From CAZBRS01 sp964494475 (GTDB lineage Bacteria; Myxococcota_A; UBA9042; CAZBRS01), in the NCBI GenBank assembly GCA_964494475.1, contig CAZBRS010000016.1:1-64000 (forward strand): DNA of 64,000 nucleotides, given 5' to 3'. A program made the translations under genes and the position numbers. Positions 8,655-19,750 of this stretch are shown piece by piece (positions within the stretch are counted from its first letter, which is position 1; every line of letters starts with the position of its first letter). Under the pieces are notes generated by a model. That model was not told the origin of the DNA. It saw only the letters and a program-made list of their open reading frames with translations, and searched no databases.

Positions 8655-9910
8655 GCAGCCCGGCGACCCGGCGCGTCGCGGTGATCGGCGGCGGCGCGGC
8701 CGGCATGATGGCCGCCATCGTGGCGGCGCGGGCGGGCGCCCGCGTGGTGCTGTTCGAGGGCAACGACCGCGTGGGCAAGAAGCTGCTGACCACCGGCAAC
8801 GGGCGCTGCAACCTCACGAACACCGGCGCGAGCCCGGCCGACTACCACGGCGCACCCGGACTGGCGGCCGCGGTGCTGCCCCGGTTCGACCCCGCCGCGG
8901 CGGTGGCGTTCTTCGAGGCCGCCGGCCTGGCGTGCGTGGTCGAAGACCGCGGGCGCGTGTTCCCGCGCTGCGGCCAGGCCTCGGCGGTGCAGGACGTGCT
9001 GCGCTTCGAGCTCGACGAGGCCGGGGTCGAGGTGCGCGGCGGGGCCGAAGTGAGCGCCCTGACGCGCACGGGTGGCGGCTTCGAGCTGCGCCTGGCGCCT
9101 CCCATCGGCACCGAGGGTGACGGCGAACGCGTCTCCGCCGACCGCGTGGTGCTGGCCACGGGCGGCCGCGCGGCGCCGGGTACGGGCTCGCGCGGCCAGG
9201 GCTACGCGCTGGCGCAGGCGCTGGGGCACACGATCGTCGAGCCCTTCCCCGCGCTGGTGCAGCTTCGGCTGGCCTCGCCCCACCTGGCGGCGCTGGCCGG
9301 CGTCCGCGTCGAGGCGCACGTCACGCTGCGGCGCTACGGCTTCCCCGCCGCCACCGCGACGGGCGAGTTGCTGTTCGCCGACTACGGGGTCTCGGGGCCG
9401 ACCGTGCTGGCCGTGAGCCGCGAGGCCGCCGAGGCCCTCGCGCGGGGCGAGCACCCGCGCCTCGAGGCGAACCTGCTGCCCGACCTCGACGCCCCGGCCG
9501 TGGCCGCCGAGCTGCAGCGACGCGCGGCCGCCCATCCCGCGCGCACCCTGCAGGGCCTGCTGGTGGGGCTGGTGCACAAGCGCCTGATCCTGCCGCTCCT
9601 GAAGGAAGCCGGCCTGTCGCCCGACGGCCCCGCCGAAGCCCTGCCCCGCCTCGGCGAAGCCGGGCTGCTGACCGCCTGGGGCTTCGACGTCACGGCCACC
9701 ACGGGCTGGACCGGCGCGCAGGTCACGGCCGGCGGCGTGGCGGCCGACGAGGTCGACCCGCTCTCCCTCGAGTCGACGAAGGCACCGGGCCTCTTCCTGG
9801 CGGGCGAGGTGCTCGACGTCGACGGCGACAGCGGGGGCTACAACCTGCAGTGGGCCTGGGCCAGCGGGTTCGTGGCGGGGCGGGGCGCGGCGAGCGCACC
9901 CGGGCACTGA
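8651..9910 (+). CDS. HI0933/BaiN-family FAD-dependent oxidoreductase
   Basis: A 419-residue cytoplasmic flavoprotein of the HI0933 (YhiN/BaiN) family. The N-terminal dinucleotide-binding motif is VIGGGAAG (11-18). The family-specific DRVGKKLLTTGNGRCNLTN follows at about 40, and the C-terminus has AGEVLDVDGDSGGYNLQWA, the second FAD contact. Family members are annotated as aminoacetone oxidases or flavoproteins of unknown substrate; BaiN of gut clostridia reduces bile-acid intermediates. The ATG at 8651 overlaps the GH28 stop by four bases, an odd partnership because one protein is exported and the other cytoplasmic, so coupling may only reflect genome compactness. Convergent with the helicase gene nine bases downstream. 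Confidence 0.9.
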   Translation: MSSPATRRVAVIGGGAAGMMAAIVAARAGARVVLFEGNDRVGKKLLTTGNGRCNLTNTGASPADYHGAPGLAAAVLPRFDPAAAVAFFEAAGLACVVEDRGRVFPRCGQASAVQDVLRFELDEAGVEVRGGAEVSALTRTGGGFELRLAPPIGTEGDGERVSADRVVLATGGRAAPGTGSRGQGYALAQALGHTIVEPFPALVQLRLASPHLAALAGVRVEAHVTLRRYGFPAATATGELLFADYGVSGPTVLAVSREAAEALARGEHPRLEANLLPDLDAPAVAAELQRRAAAHPARTLQGLLVGLVHKRLILPLLKEAGLSPDGPAEALPRLGEAGLLTAWGFDVTATTGWTGAQVTAGGVAADEVDPLSLESTKAPGLFLAGEVLDVDGDSGGYNLQWAWASGFVAGRGAASAPGH

Positions 9911-9919
9911 ACGACGAGG

Positions 9920-11173
<1,254 letters not shown>

Positions 11174-11361
11174 TCGGTTTCCTTTGTTGGCGGTGACGAG
11201 GTCGCGCATCCGGCGCGCGCGATCTGCTTGCTTCTGCTGGAGCTCGAAAGACCCGACGGGCGTGCGCCGGAACGCCGGGGAAGGGAAGAGCACCTGCGAG
11301 GCCACACCGTAGGGGCAAAGACACAGATTGTCAACGAGTTTTCCGATAACGACCAGCGGGC

Positions 11362-11390
11362 TTGCAGGTCCCGCGCCAGTTCGCTAGCGT
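11362..11390 (+). promoter_or_regulatory. Predicted promoter of the thrombospondin-repeat protein gene
   Basis: TTGCAG (11362-11367), 17-base spacer, TAGCGT (11385-11390) preceded by CGC. The ATG at 11418 lies 27 bases beyond the -10. Confidence 0.55.
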
Positions 11391-11417
11391 GGGGTCGTAT
11401 CGCGCCAGGGGGGTTCC

Positions 11418-12566
<1,149 letters not shown>

Positions 12567-12580
12567 CGGGCGCGCCCGAA

Positions 12581-13597
12581 ATGCCGGTATCGGGCTCGCG
12601 CGTCCTGTCGGTCGAGGTGACCGCCCGTTGCGAACGGGCGTGCGCCTATTGCTACAACGCCTGGGCCGGCCACGCCGACCGGACGACCGATCTGCCGGCC
12701 GCCGCGCTGGTCGCGCTCGTCCGCGACGTGCTGACGCAATCGGGCCTGTCGGCCGTGCAGATCACGGGGGGCGAGCCGCTGCTGCGCCCCGACCTCCTCG
12801 ACGTCCTGGAGGGCCTGCGTCCCCACGTGCGCGGGCTGGCCCTGGTCACCGACGGCGCGCTGCTCGACGACGCCTGGGTGGCGCACCTGGCGCGCCTGGG
12901 TGTGGGGCCCGTGCAGCCCACCCTGCTGTCCGCCGAGCGCGCCGTCCACGATCGCCTGAAGGGCGCGGCCTGCTTCGACGCCACCGTCGCGGCCATCGTT
13001 CGGCTGCTGGCGGCCGGCGTCCCCACGTCGGTGGCCTTCGTGTGCACGCGGCAGAACGCCGACCACTTCCACGACGTGCTCGAGCTGTGCTTCGCGCTGG
13101 GGGTGAAGAGCGTGGCCTTTGCGCGCTTCTGCACCGCGGGCGCCGGCCTCGCCAACGACGCCGACCTTCGCCCCTCGCCGGCCCAGGTGGCCGCCTGCCT
13201 CGAGTCGGCCGAGCGGGCCACGGCGCGGCTGGGTCTCCGGGTCCACGCGGCCATCTCGCTCCCCCTCTGCGCGGCGCCCCCCGAGCGGTACCCACACCTG
13301 ACGTTCGGCCGCTGCGCCGTGTCGGGCGGCGACCCCGGCTACACGCTCGACCCCCGGGGGCGCCTGCGCGCCTGCAGCATCTCGCCCACGGTGCTGGGCG
13401 ACCTCGGCGCCGAGCGCTGGAGCGCGGTCATCGAACGGGCCCGCACGGGCTATCTGGCCCGCATGGCCGAGGTGCCGACCGCGTGTCGTGGCTGTGAGTG
13501 GGTCGAACGGTGCGGGGGAGGGTGTCGCGAGAGCGCCCTGGCCGCCTTCGGCGACCTCGATCACGCCGATCCGTTGGCGCGCCTACCGGCTGGGTGA
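12581..13597 (+). CDS. Radical SAM protein with Cys-rich SPASM-like C-terminus
   Basis: About 338 residues. The N-terminus carries the radical SAM cluster motif CERACAYC (Cys17, 21, 24), followed by the SAM-binding GGEPLL. The C-terminal stretch CRGCEWVERCGGGC has the spacing of a SPASM/twitch auxiliary Fe-S cluster site, found in peptide and protein maturases such as PqqE and sulfatase maturases. Start is either ATG 12581 or GTG 12563, which overlaps the stop of the thrombospondin-repeat gene. Either way the two genes are tightly linked, so modification of that neighbour is possible but unproven. Its end overlaps the convergent RlmN-like gene by 15 bases. Confidence 0.85.
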   Translation: MPVSGSRVLSVEVTARCERACAYCYNAWAGHADRTTDLPAAALVALVRDVLTQSGLSAVQITGGEPLLRPDLLDVLEGLRPHVRGLALVTDGALLDDAWVAHLARLGVGPVQPTLLSAERAVHDRLKGAACFDATVAAIVRLLAAGVPTSVAFVCTRQNADHFHDVLELCFALGVKSVAFARFCTAGAGLANDADLRPSPAQVAACLESAERATARLGLRVHAAISLPLCAAPPERYPHLTFGRCAVSGGDPGYTLDPRGRLRACSISPTVLGDLGAERWSAVIERARTGYLARMAEVPTACRGCEWVERCGGGCRESALAAFGDLDHADPLARLPAG

Positions 13598-14668
13598 CAC
13601 CCCTGACGCCCGGGCCGCCAACATGCCGCACGCCGCATGGGCCGAGACGCCGCCCGAATAGCGTCGCACGATGGGCACGCCCAGCACCTTCAAGCGCGCC
13701 CTGAAGTCGGCCAGCTCGTCGGCCGTGGCCCGCCGGTAGCCCTCGGGGCGCGGATCGTTCACGTCGATGAGGTTCAGGCGGAGCGGCACGCCCGCGAACA
13801 GGCGCTGCAGCCCGGCCACCTCGTCGTCGCCGGTGTTGACGCCGCCGAGCACCACCCACGCCACGGTGGCACGCTGGCGCGTGGCCGTGGCGTAGTCGCG
13901 GATCGCGGCGGCCACCTCGTCGACCGACCAGCGCGCCGCGACGGGCAGCAGCGCGGCCCTGCGCTCGGGCACGGTCGAGGTGAGCGACACGACCAGGCGG
14001 AAGGTGTGCCCCTCGGCGGTGAAGCGCCGGATGGCGGGCACGACGCCAGCCGTCGAGAGGCTGATGGCCTCGCCCTTCACCTGGCCCCCGCAGGGATGGG
14101 ACAGCACGCGCGCCGCCTGGATCACGGCGTCGTAGTTCAGGAGGGGCTCGCCCTGCCCCATGAACACCGCGCCCGAGATGCGCCCGGGCGCCCCGCCGCC
14201 GGCCGCCTCGCGGCGCAGCTCGTGCCGCACGGCCAGGAAGGCCGACACCATCTCCCAGGCCTCGAGGTTGCGCCGAAAGCCGAGGCGCCCCGTGGCGCAG
14301 AAGGCGCAGCCGAGCGCGCAGCCCACCTGCGACGACAGGCACACGCTGTAGTGGCCGGGCTTCTCGAGCGGGATGCGCACGGCCTCGGAGAGCGCGCCGT
14401 CGGGGGAGCGCAGCAGCAGCTTCACGAAGCCGTCGGCGGGATCCTCGGCGCGATCGACCACCTCGAGCGACGCACGATCGGTGAGGCGCTCGATGGCCTG
14501 CTCGACCGTCCGCGGGATGGGCCGCTCGGTCGGGAAGCCCGGGCGCGCGTGCTGGACCACGTGCGCGATCACGCGCCGGGCCTCGCCGTCACGGATGGTC
14601 ACGCCCTGGGAAGCGAGCAGCGCCGCGAGGTCGTCGGGGAGCAGACCGAGCAGGTGCGGCCGGGGCAT
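13583..14668 (-). CDS. RlmN-like 23S rRNA/tRNA adenine C2-methyltransferase
   Basis: A 361-residue radical SAM methyltransferase of the RlmN/Cfr family, which methylates C2 of adenosine in 23S rRNA and some tRNAs. The cluster motif is CALGCAFC within QVGCALGCAFCATG, followed by FMGQGEPLLNY. The C-terminus RRYSGGVSAHAACGMLA holds the second catalytic Cys that forms the methyl-Cys adduct. The final loop differs from typical RlmN (RGxDIxAACGQL), so this could be a divergent paralogue rather than the housekeeping enzyme. The ATG at 14668 directly abuts the stop of the cytochrome gene (no gap), indicating one transcript. Convergent overlap of 15 bases with the radical SAM gene. Confidence 0.88.
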   Translation of the reverse strand: MPRPHLLGLLPDDLAALLASQGVTIRDGEARRVIAHVVQHARPGFPTERPIPRTVEQAIERLTDRASLEVVDRAEDPADGFVKLLLRSPDGALSEAVRIPLEKPGHYSVCLSSQVGCALGCAFCATGRLGFRRNLEAWEMVSAFLAVRHELRREAAGGGAPGRISGAVFMGQGEPLLNYDAVIQAARVLSHPCGGQVKGEAISLSTAGVVPAIRRFTAEGHTFRLVVSLTSTVPERRAALLPVAARWSVDEVAAAIRDYATATRQRATVAWVVLGGVNTGDDEVAGLQRLFAGVPLRLNLIDVNDPRPEGYRRATADELADFRARLKVLGVPIVRRYSGGVSAHAACGMLAARASGVSPSR

Positions 14669-15139
14669 CTACTTCGGATGGCACGTGGTGCAGGAGAGGG
14701 GGCTCGGGAACCCCACGTCGCCGTGCTCGCCCGCGTGGCAGTCGCAGCCGCCCGTCTTGTGGCCCTTGGGCGCGCCGTTGGTACCGTGGCAGCCGGCGCA
14801 GAGGTAGGGGTCGCTGCCGTCGTTGTGCGCGTCGTACTCGTGGCACGTGAGGCACTTGGGGTTCTTCCAGCCCGCGTGCGCGCTCGTGAGCGCAGGTGCG
14901 ACGGGCGTGGCGTGCGTCTCGGCCTCGACCGCCGTGTCGAGCGTCCCGGGCGTGTCGAGCCCCGTGTCGTCGGGCCCGTCGTTGTCCGGGGTGGACGTGT
15001 CGGGCACGACCGCGTCGGGCGCGACGTCGGCCTGGACCTTCGCGTCGACATCGCCGTTGCCGGTGGACCCGCCGTCGCCGCCGCCGCACGCCGAGAGCAA
15101 CGCCCCGAAGAGGATCAGCCACGAGATTCGCGTCGTCAT
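14669..15139 (-). CDS. Multihaem cytochrome c-type lipoprotein
   Basis: A 156-residue lipoprotein: signal ending LLSAC (Cys18), an Asp/Thr/Pro-rich linker (about 20-90), then a short haem-binding domain with CLTCH, CAGCH and a terminal CTTCH, plus a CDCH that is one residue short of a canonical haem site. Three c-type haems are therefore likely, perhaps a fourth. Extra His residues could be axial ligands. It would act in the periplasm or on the outer membrane as an electron carrier. ATG 15139 follows GGAG. It sits immediately upstream of the RlmN-like gene with no spacing, with no obvious functional reason. Divergent from the Tat flavoprotein, which might be a redox partner (inference). Confidence 0.82.
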   Translation of the reverse strand: MTTRISWLILFGALLSACGGGDGGSTGNGDVDAKVQADVAPDAVVPDTSTPDNDGPDDTGLDTPGTLDTAVEAETHATPVAPALTSAHAGWKNPKCLTCHEYDAHNDGSDPYLCAGCHGTNGAPKGHKTGGCDCHAGEHGDVGFPSPLSCTTCHPK

Positions 15140-15225
15140 CGAGGACTCCACTCCATCTGGTTTGCATTGTCCGGAAAGAGCGCGCGCCGTCAAGAAGGCG
15201 CGGCCAGCCGGGCGGTTCATTCCGC

Positions 15226-15254
15226 GTGACAGGCCGCCGGAGAGTCGCTACCCT
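15226..15254 (+). promoter_or_regulatory. Predicted promoter of the Tat flavoprotein operon
   Basis: GTGACA (15226-15231), 17-base spacer, TACCCT (15249-15254) preceded by CGC. The -10 is identical to that of the TonB receptor promoter at 20427-20432. Confidence 0.5.
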
Positions 15255-15321
15255 CCCCTCTGCCGGTGCGTGGGGTAGACGCACCGCCTCCGCTCTCACC
15301 CCGCACGCCGGGATGAATTCC

Positions 15322-16989
15322 ATGACGACGTCACGCCGTTTGGTGACAGGTGCATCCTCACCTGCCTCGCGCCGCGACTTCCTGCGCAACGCCACGCTGG
15401 GTGCGCTCGCAGCCGTCGGCGCCGGTTCGCTCACGCGCTGCGCGGCCTCGGCCGACGACGCCACGTGCCCCGACGCCCCGTCGGCCGATCTGGCGGGCGA
15501 CACCTCCGACACCCGCCCCGCTCCCACCCCCTGGTGGGACCGCGAGGTCGACGTCGTCGTGATCGGCTCGGGCTGCGGCCTCGTGGCCGCGCTCGCCTCG
15601 GTCGCGGCGGGCTCGACGGTGCTGGTGCTCGAGAAGTCGCCCTCCCCGGGCGGCTCCACGCGCCTCTCCGGCGGGGTGGCCTGGATCCCCCTGAACACCG
15701 TGGACCCGGCCGCCGAGCCGCCCGACACGCGCGCCGACGCGCTCCTCTACGTCAAGGCCGTGGCGCGGGGCCAGGCGCCCGACGAGATCGTCGAGGCGTT
15801 CCTCGATCGCGGCCCCGAGATGGCGAGCTTCGTGGCCGCCAACACGTCCCTGGTCTGGGCCGTGTCGTCGATCCTCGGCGACTACCACCCCGAGTGGCCC
15901 GGGGCGCGCTTCCGCGGTCGCAGCATCCAGCCCGCCGGGGGCAGCGGCCTCATCCTCGGGCCCCGGCTGATCGATCCCATCGCCGAGGCGATCGCGTCCA
16001 AGGGCGGCGAGATCGTCACGAGCGCTCCCGCCCGACGCCTCGTGGCCCGGCGCCTCGACGATGGCACCACCGAGGTGCTGGGGGTGGTGGCCGAGATCGA
16101 CGGAGCCCCCACCACGATCCGCGCCACGCAGGGCGTGGTGCTCGCCGCCGGCGGCTTCGAGTGGGACGACGAGTTGAAGGTCCACTTCCTGCGCGGACCC
16201 TCGCCCTACACGCTCGGCCACGTCGGCAACACGGGCGACGGGCTGCGCCTGGCCATGGACGTCGGCGCCGACCTGCGCAACCTGAACGAGGGCTTCGGCG
16301 CGCTCTGCTTCAAGGAGGAGAGCGCGGCCCTGAAGGCCGAAGGCAAGCCCACCAACCTGAACGCCATGGTCCAGCGCCGCATGCCCGGGTGCATCACGGT
16401 CAACCGCCACGGCCAGCGCTTCTTCAACGAGGCCGCCTCGTACGACGCCTCGTGGCGCGCGATCTTCGCGTGGGAGAACTTCGGCGACCTCCAGGACCGC
16501 AACCTGCCGGCCTTCCACGTCAGCGACAAGAAGGTGAAGCCCACGGCCACCCAGGGCGTGCAGCAGGCCGACACCCTGGCCGAACTGGCCGGGCTGCTGG
16601 GCATCGACCCGGCGGCCCTCGAGGCCTCGGTCGCCGAGTACAACGAGAACGTGCTGCAGGGCTCCGACCCGCACTTCCACCGCGGCGAGAGCCAGTACGA
16701 CACGCAGTACGGCCCGACCCTCGCGCCCGTCGACAAGCCGCCGTTCTACGGCGTCGAGGTGGCCCCGGCCGACCTCGGCACCTGCGGGGGCGCGCGCGTG
16801 AACGCCGACGCCCAGGTCCTCGACCCCTTCGGGCGCGTCATCGCCCGCTTCTACGCCGCGGGCAACAGCTCGGGGGTGGGCGGGCCGGGCGCCGGATACG
16901 GCGGCGGCGGCGGCACCATCGGGCCCGCCCTGACGTTCGCCTACATCGCCGGCGTCCACGCGGCCGGCCTCGAAAGGAGCGCGACATGA
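15322..16989 (+). CDS. Tat-exported FAD-dependent dehydrogenase (fumarate reductase/ketosteroid dehydrogenase superfamily)
   Basis: A 555-residue flavoprotein. The N-terminus has a twin-arginine signal SRRDFL (16-21) followed by a hydrophobic stretch and LTRC (Cys40), so it may be a Tat lipoprotein. After an Asp-rich linker the FAD-binding Rossmann motif VVVIGSGCG appears (about 78-86). The C-terminal AAGNSSGVGGPGAGYGGGG and TIGPALTFAYIAG match the FAD_binding_2 group that includes 3-ketosteroid Delta1-dehydrogenase and fumarate/urocanate reductases. The substrate is not determined by sequence alone. Start: ATG 15322 or the in-frame ATG 15313. The stop overlaps the start of the DUF362 gene (ATGA), and both proteins carry Tat signals and similar linkers, so they are probably partners outside the cytoplasmic membrane. 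Confidence 0.85.
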   Translation: MTTSRRLVTGASSPASRRDFLRNATLGALAAVGAGSLTRCAASADDATCPDAPSADLAGDTSDTRPAPTPWWDREVDVVVIGSGCGLVAALASVAAGSTVLVLEKSPSPGGSTRLSGGVAWIPLNTVDPAAEPPDTRADALLYVKAVARGQAPDEIVEAFLDRGPEMASFVAANTSLVWAVSSILGDYHPEWPGARFRGRSIQPAGGSGLILGPRLIDPIAEAIASKGGEIVTSAPARRLVARRLDDGTTEVLGVVAEIDGAPTTIRATQGVVLAAGGFEWDDELKVHFLRGPSPYTLGHVGNTGDGLRLAMDVGADLRNLNEGFGALCFKEESAALKAEGKPTNLNAMVQRRMPGCITVNRHGQRFFNEAASYDASWRAIFAWENFGDLQDRNLPAFHVSDKKVKPTATQGVQQADTLAELAGLLGIDPAALEASVAEYNENVLQGSDPHFHRGESQYDTQYGPTLAPVDKPPFYGVEVAPADLGTCGGARVNADAQVLDPFGRVIARFYAAGNSSGVGGPGAGYGGGGGTIGPALTFAYIAGVHAAGLERSAT

Positions 16990-18257
16990 CCCGCCAGAGC
17001 CGCCGCACCTTCCTGAAGACCGGCGCCGGCGCCACCGCCGCACTGCTGGCGCCCGCCGTGCTGCCCCGCTGCGCGACCTCGTCCTCGGACCCGGACGACA
17101 CCTCCGATCTCCTCGGCGACGCCGTCCCGCCCGACGCCGCCGGCGACACCGCGAGCGACGTCGCCGAGGTCGTGCCCGAGGCCCCGGGGACCGTGCACGC
17201 CGTGCTCGGGACCTCGCTCACGGCGCTCTACGCCATGGGCCGCGAGGCCGCCGAACGCGTGGGCATCGTGCCGGGCGCCCTCGAGGGCAAGACCGTGTTC
17301 ATCAAGCCGAACTTCGTGGCCCTCGGCATGGAGATGCTCGGCTGCGGCTTCGACCCCAACACGGGCGAGGTGACCAAGCCCGAGATCGTCGCCGCGGTGG
17401 CCGAGGCCTGCCTCGTGGCCGGCGCGGCCAAGGTGACCATCGGCGAAGGCGCGCAGACCCAGAAGTGGGAGTGGAGCCAGGTGCGCTTCGTCGACGGCAA
17501 CGACGTCGAGGGCGCCACCGACCTGGGGGCGGCGGTGGCCCATCTGCAAGAGGTGTACGGCGCCGCGCGCCTCGAGCTCCAGTGCCTGAACGACGTGAAC
17601 GACTGGGTGCCCGTCCCCTCCAGCTCCGACAACGTCAACGTGAAGGACGGCATCTTCGTCGCGCGTGCGTTCGCCGAGGCCGACCACGTGGTCTCGATCC
17701 CGGTGCTGAAGACCCACCAGTGGGCGCTGCTCACCGCCTCGATGAAGAACTACGTGGGCGTGGTCTCGAGCGCGGCCGAGCACCACGGCAACAAGATCTC
17801 GCGCTGCAAGCTGCACCTGGCCTACGCCACCGCCACCTGCCATGGCATCGAGAACGTCGGGGTGTCGGGCGCGTTCGTCGACATCCACAAGTGGCGGCAG
17901 GACACGGGCCACCAGGACTACGCCATCCTCGACGCCACCATCGCCCTCGAGGGCAACGGACCCCACAAGAAGCCCGTGAACGACGGCCGCACCCTCCACG
18001 TGAAGGACCGCAACGCGGCCAAGAGCTACTTCCTGCTGGCCGGACGCGACTTCACCGCCGTCGACAGCCTGGCCTCGCGGGTCATCGGGCTCGAGCCCGA
18101 CGCCATCACCTCGCTGCGCCTGTGCCGGAACCTCGGCCTCGGTCGAATCGACGACGTACCGCTCGTGGGTGCCACCCTCGACGACCTGAAGGTGGCCGAC
18201 TGGATGCAGCCCACCCTCAAATCCGAAGACTACTTCGCGGGCTTCTGCAAAGTGTAG
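16986..18257 (+). CDS. Tat-exported DUF362 protein
   Basis: A 423-residue protein with a Tat signal SRRTFLK (5-11), a hydrophobic region, then VLPRC (Cys29) and an Asp-rich linker. The main domain matches DUF362: FIKPNFVALG, then IPVLKTHQWALLTASMKNYVG, and DFTAVDSLASRVIGL near the C-terminus. Many DUF362 proteins are fused to or sit beside ferredoxin-type modules and are thought to be redox proteins. None of the usual Fe-S clusters is visible here. ATG 16986 follows AAAGGAG and overlaps the stop of the flavoprotein gene, so the two are translationally coupled. Convergent with the histidine kinase gene five bases downstream. Confidence 0.85.
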   Translation: MTRQSRRTFLKTGAGATAALLAPAVLPRCATSSSDPDDTSDLLGDAVPPDAAGDTASDVAEVVPEAPGTVHAVLGTSLTALYAMGREAAERVGIVPGALEGKTVFIKPNFVALGMEMLGCGFDPNTGEVTKPEIVAAVAEACLVAGAAKVTIGEGAQTQKWEWSQVRFVDGNDVEGATDLGAAVAHLQEVYGAARLELQCLNDVNDWVPVPSSSDNVNVKDGIFVARAFAEADHVVSIPVLKTHQWALLTASMKNYVGVVSSAAEHHGNKISRCKLHLAYATATCHGIENVGVSGAFVDIHKWRQDTGHQDYAILDATIALEGNGPHKKPVNDGRTLHVKDRNAAKSYFLLAGRDFTAVDSLASRVIGLEPDAITSLRLCRNLGLGRIDDVPLVGATLDDLKVADWMQPTLKSEDYFAGFCKV

Positions 18258-18262
18258 GGCGG

Positions 18263-19750
18263 TCACGCCCCGGGCAGCTCGATCCAGAACGTGGAGCCCC
18301 TTCCGGGCTCGGACTGCAGGCCCACCTGCCCGCCCATGCGCTCGACGGCGCGCTTGACGATGGCGAGCCCCACGCCCGTGCCCGCGTACTTCGAGCTGTC
18401 GTGCAGGCGCTCGAACAACTGGAAGACGCGCTCCTGGTGCTCGCGGGCGATGCCGATGCCGTTGTCGGTGACCGACAGGCGCACGCCTCTCCCGTTTCGG
18501 CTCACGCTCACCCGCACCGACGGCCGAACGCCCGGCTCGACGAACTTGATCGCGTTGGAGAGCAGGTTCGAGAGGGCCTGCACGAGCGTGGCGTGGTGGC
18601 CTCGTGCGCGGCCGAGCGGCGCCCGGATGACGAGCTCGGCGGCGCGCTCGGTGAAGGCATCGGACTGCTGGCGCTGCGCGTCGTCGAGCACGGCGTCGAG
18701 GTCGACCTCGTCGACCTCGGGGGCCTTCTTGCCCAGGCGCCCGTACTCGAGCAGGTCGAGGATCAGCCGATCCATGCGCTCGGCCGCCTGCATGATGCGC
18801 CCCGCGAAGTCGACCCCCTCGGGGTCGAGGCGGGCGCCGTGCTCGTCGAGCAGCAGTCGGCCGAAGCCCTGGATCGCCCGGAGCGGCGCGCGCAGATCGT
18901 GGGACACCGAGTAGCTGAAGGCCTCGAGCTCACGGTTGCTCGCCTCGAGCGCGGCCGTGCGCTCGTGCACGCGCTGCTCGAGCATCTCGGCGTGGCGGCC
19001 CACCTCGACGATGGCGGCGTCGCGCTCGCGCTGGTGCTGCTCGATGGCCGTCAGCATGCCGTTCAGGCTGGCCGTGAGCGTACGAATCTCGATGGCACCC
19101 TCGGGCTTCACGCGCGCGGAGTAGTCGCGGTGCAGGGCGATGTGCTCGGCCGTGCGCGAGAGCCGCAGTACGGGCTCGGCCACCACGCGCTGGGCCAGGA
19201 AGGCCACGGACACGCCGAGCGCGGCCAGGAAGAGCCCCACCAGCCCCAGCGTGACCAGGTGGGTGCTGCGGCGCACGTCGATCTCGACGGTGGAGACACG
19301 CAGGTAGATGGTGCCGTAGCGCTCGTCTTCGCGCCCGATGGGTCGCCACACCTCGATGGAGTCGGCCGTGGCCACCGTGACCACGCGGGGCACCGCCCTC
19401 TCGAGCGACGAAGGGTGCTCCGTGCCGGGAACCGACGAGCGGCGCCACGAGCTGAACAACGCGCCCTTGTCGTCGAACAGGGCGACGGCGTCGACGCGCG
19501 GGTCCTGGCCCAACATGGCCAGCGCGTCGCGCGATTCGTCGGGGGTGTTGAACGCCAGGTCGGCCGAGCTGTAGTCGCCCACGATGCGCGCGATGTTCTC
19601 GGCCGTCTCGACCAGGTGCCGGCGCAGCACGTCGGCGTCGAGGGCGGACATCACCCACAACGCCACCCCCACCACCACGAACAGGGGCGCCAGCACGGCC
19701 ACCATCAGCGCGCGCCGGAACGACATGCGGGGCAGCGGCAGGCGCTTCAT
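18263..19750 (-). CDS. Membrane histidine kinase (partner of YfiR-like protein)
   Basis: A 495-residue sensor kinase. TM1 is at about 14-34, a periplasmic region of about 140 residues (CHASE8-like by context) follows, TM2 is at about 178-198, then HAMP, a coiled coil, and a kinase core. The phospho-acceptor His is in SVSHDLRAPL; N-box ALSNLLSNAIKF; G1 TDNGIGI; G2 GTGVGLAIVKR. The phytochrome-like HisKA sequence is usual for this architecture. ATG 19750 overlaps the stop of the YfiR gene (ATGA). In other Proteobacteria YfiR-type periplasmic proteins control a membrane enzyme next door with a similar periplasmic domain, and a TonB receptor is often adjacent, exactly as here. No response regulator is nearby. 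Confidence 0.9.
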   Translation of the reverse strand: MKRLPLPRMSFRRALMVAVLAPLFVVVGVALWVMSALDADVLRRHLVETAENIARIVGDYSSADLAFNTPDESRDALAMLGQDPRVDAVALFDDKGALFSSWRRSSVPGTEHPSSLERAVPRVVTVATADSIEVWRPIGREDERYGTIYLRVSTVEIDVRRSTHLVTLGLVGLFLAALGVSVAFLAQRVVAEPVLRLSRTAEHIALHRDYSARVKPEGAIEIRTLTASLNGMLTAIEQHQRERDAAIVEVGRHAEMLEQRVHERTAALEASNRELEAFSYSVSHDLRAPLRAIQGFGRLLLDEHGARLDPEGVDFAGRIMQAAERMDRLILDLLEYGRLGKKAPEVDEVDLDAVLDDAQRQQSDAFTERAAELVIRAPLGRARGHHATLVQALSNLLSNAIKFVEPGVRPSVRVSVSRNGRGVRLSVTDNGIGIAREHQERVFQLFERLHDSSKYAGTGVGLAIVKRAVERMGGQVGLQSEPGRGSTFWIELPGA

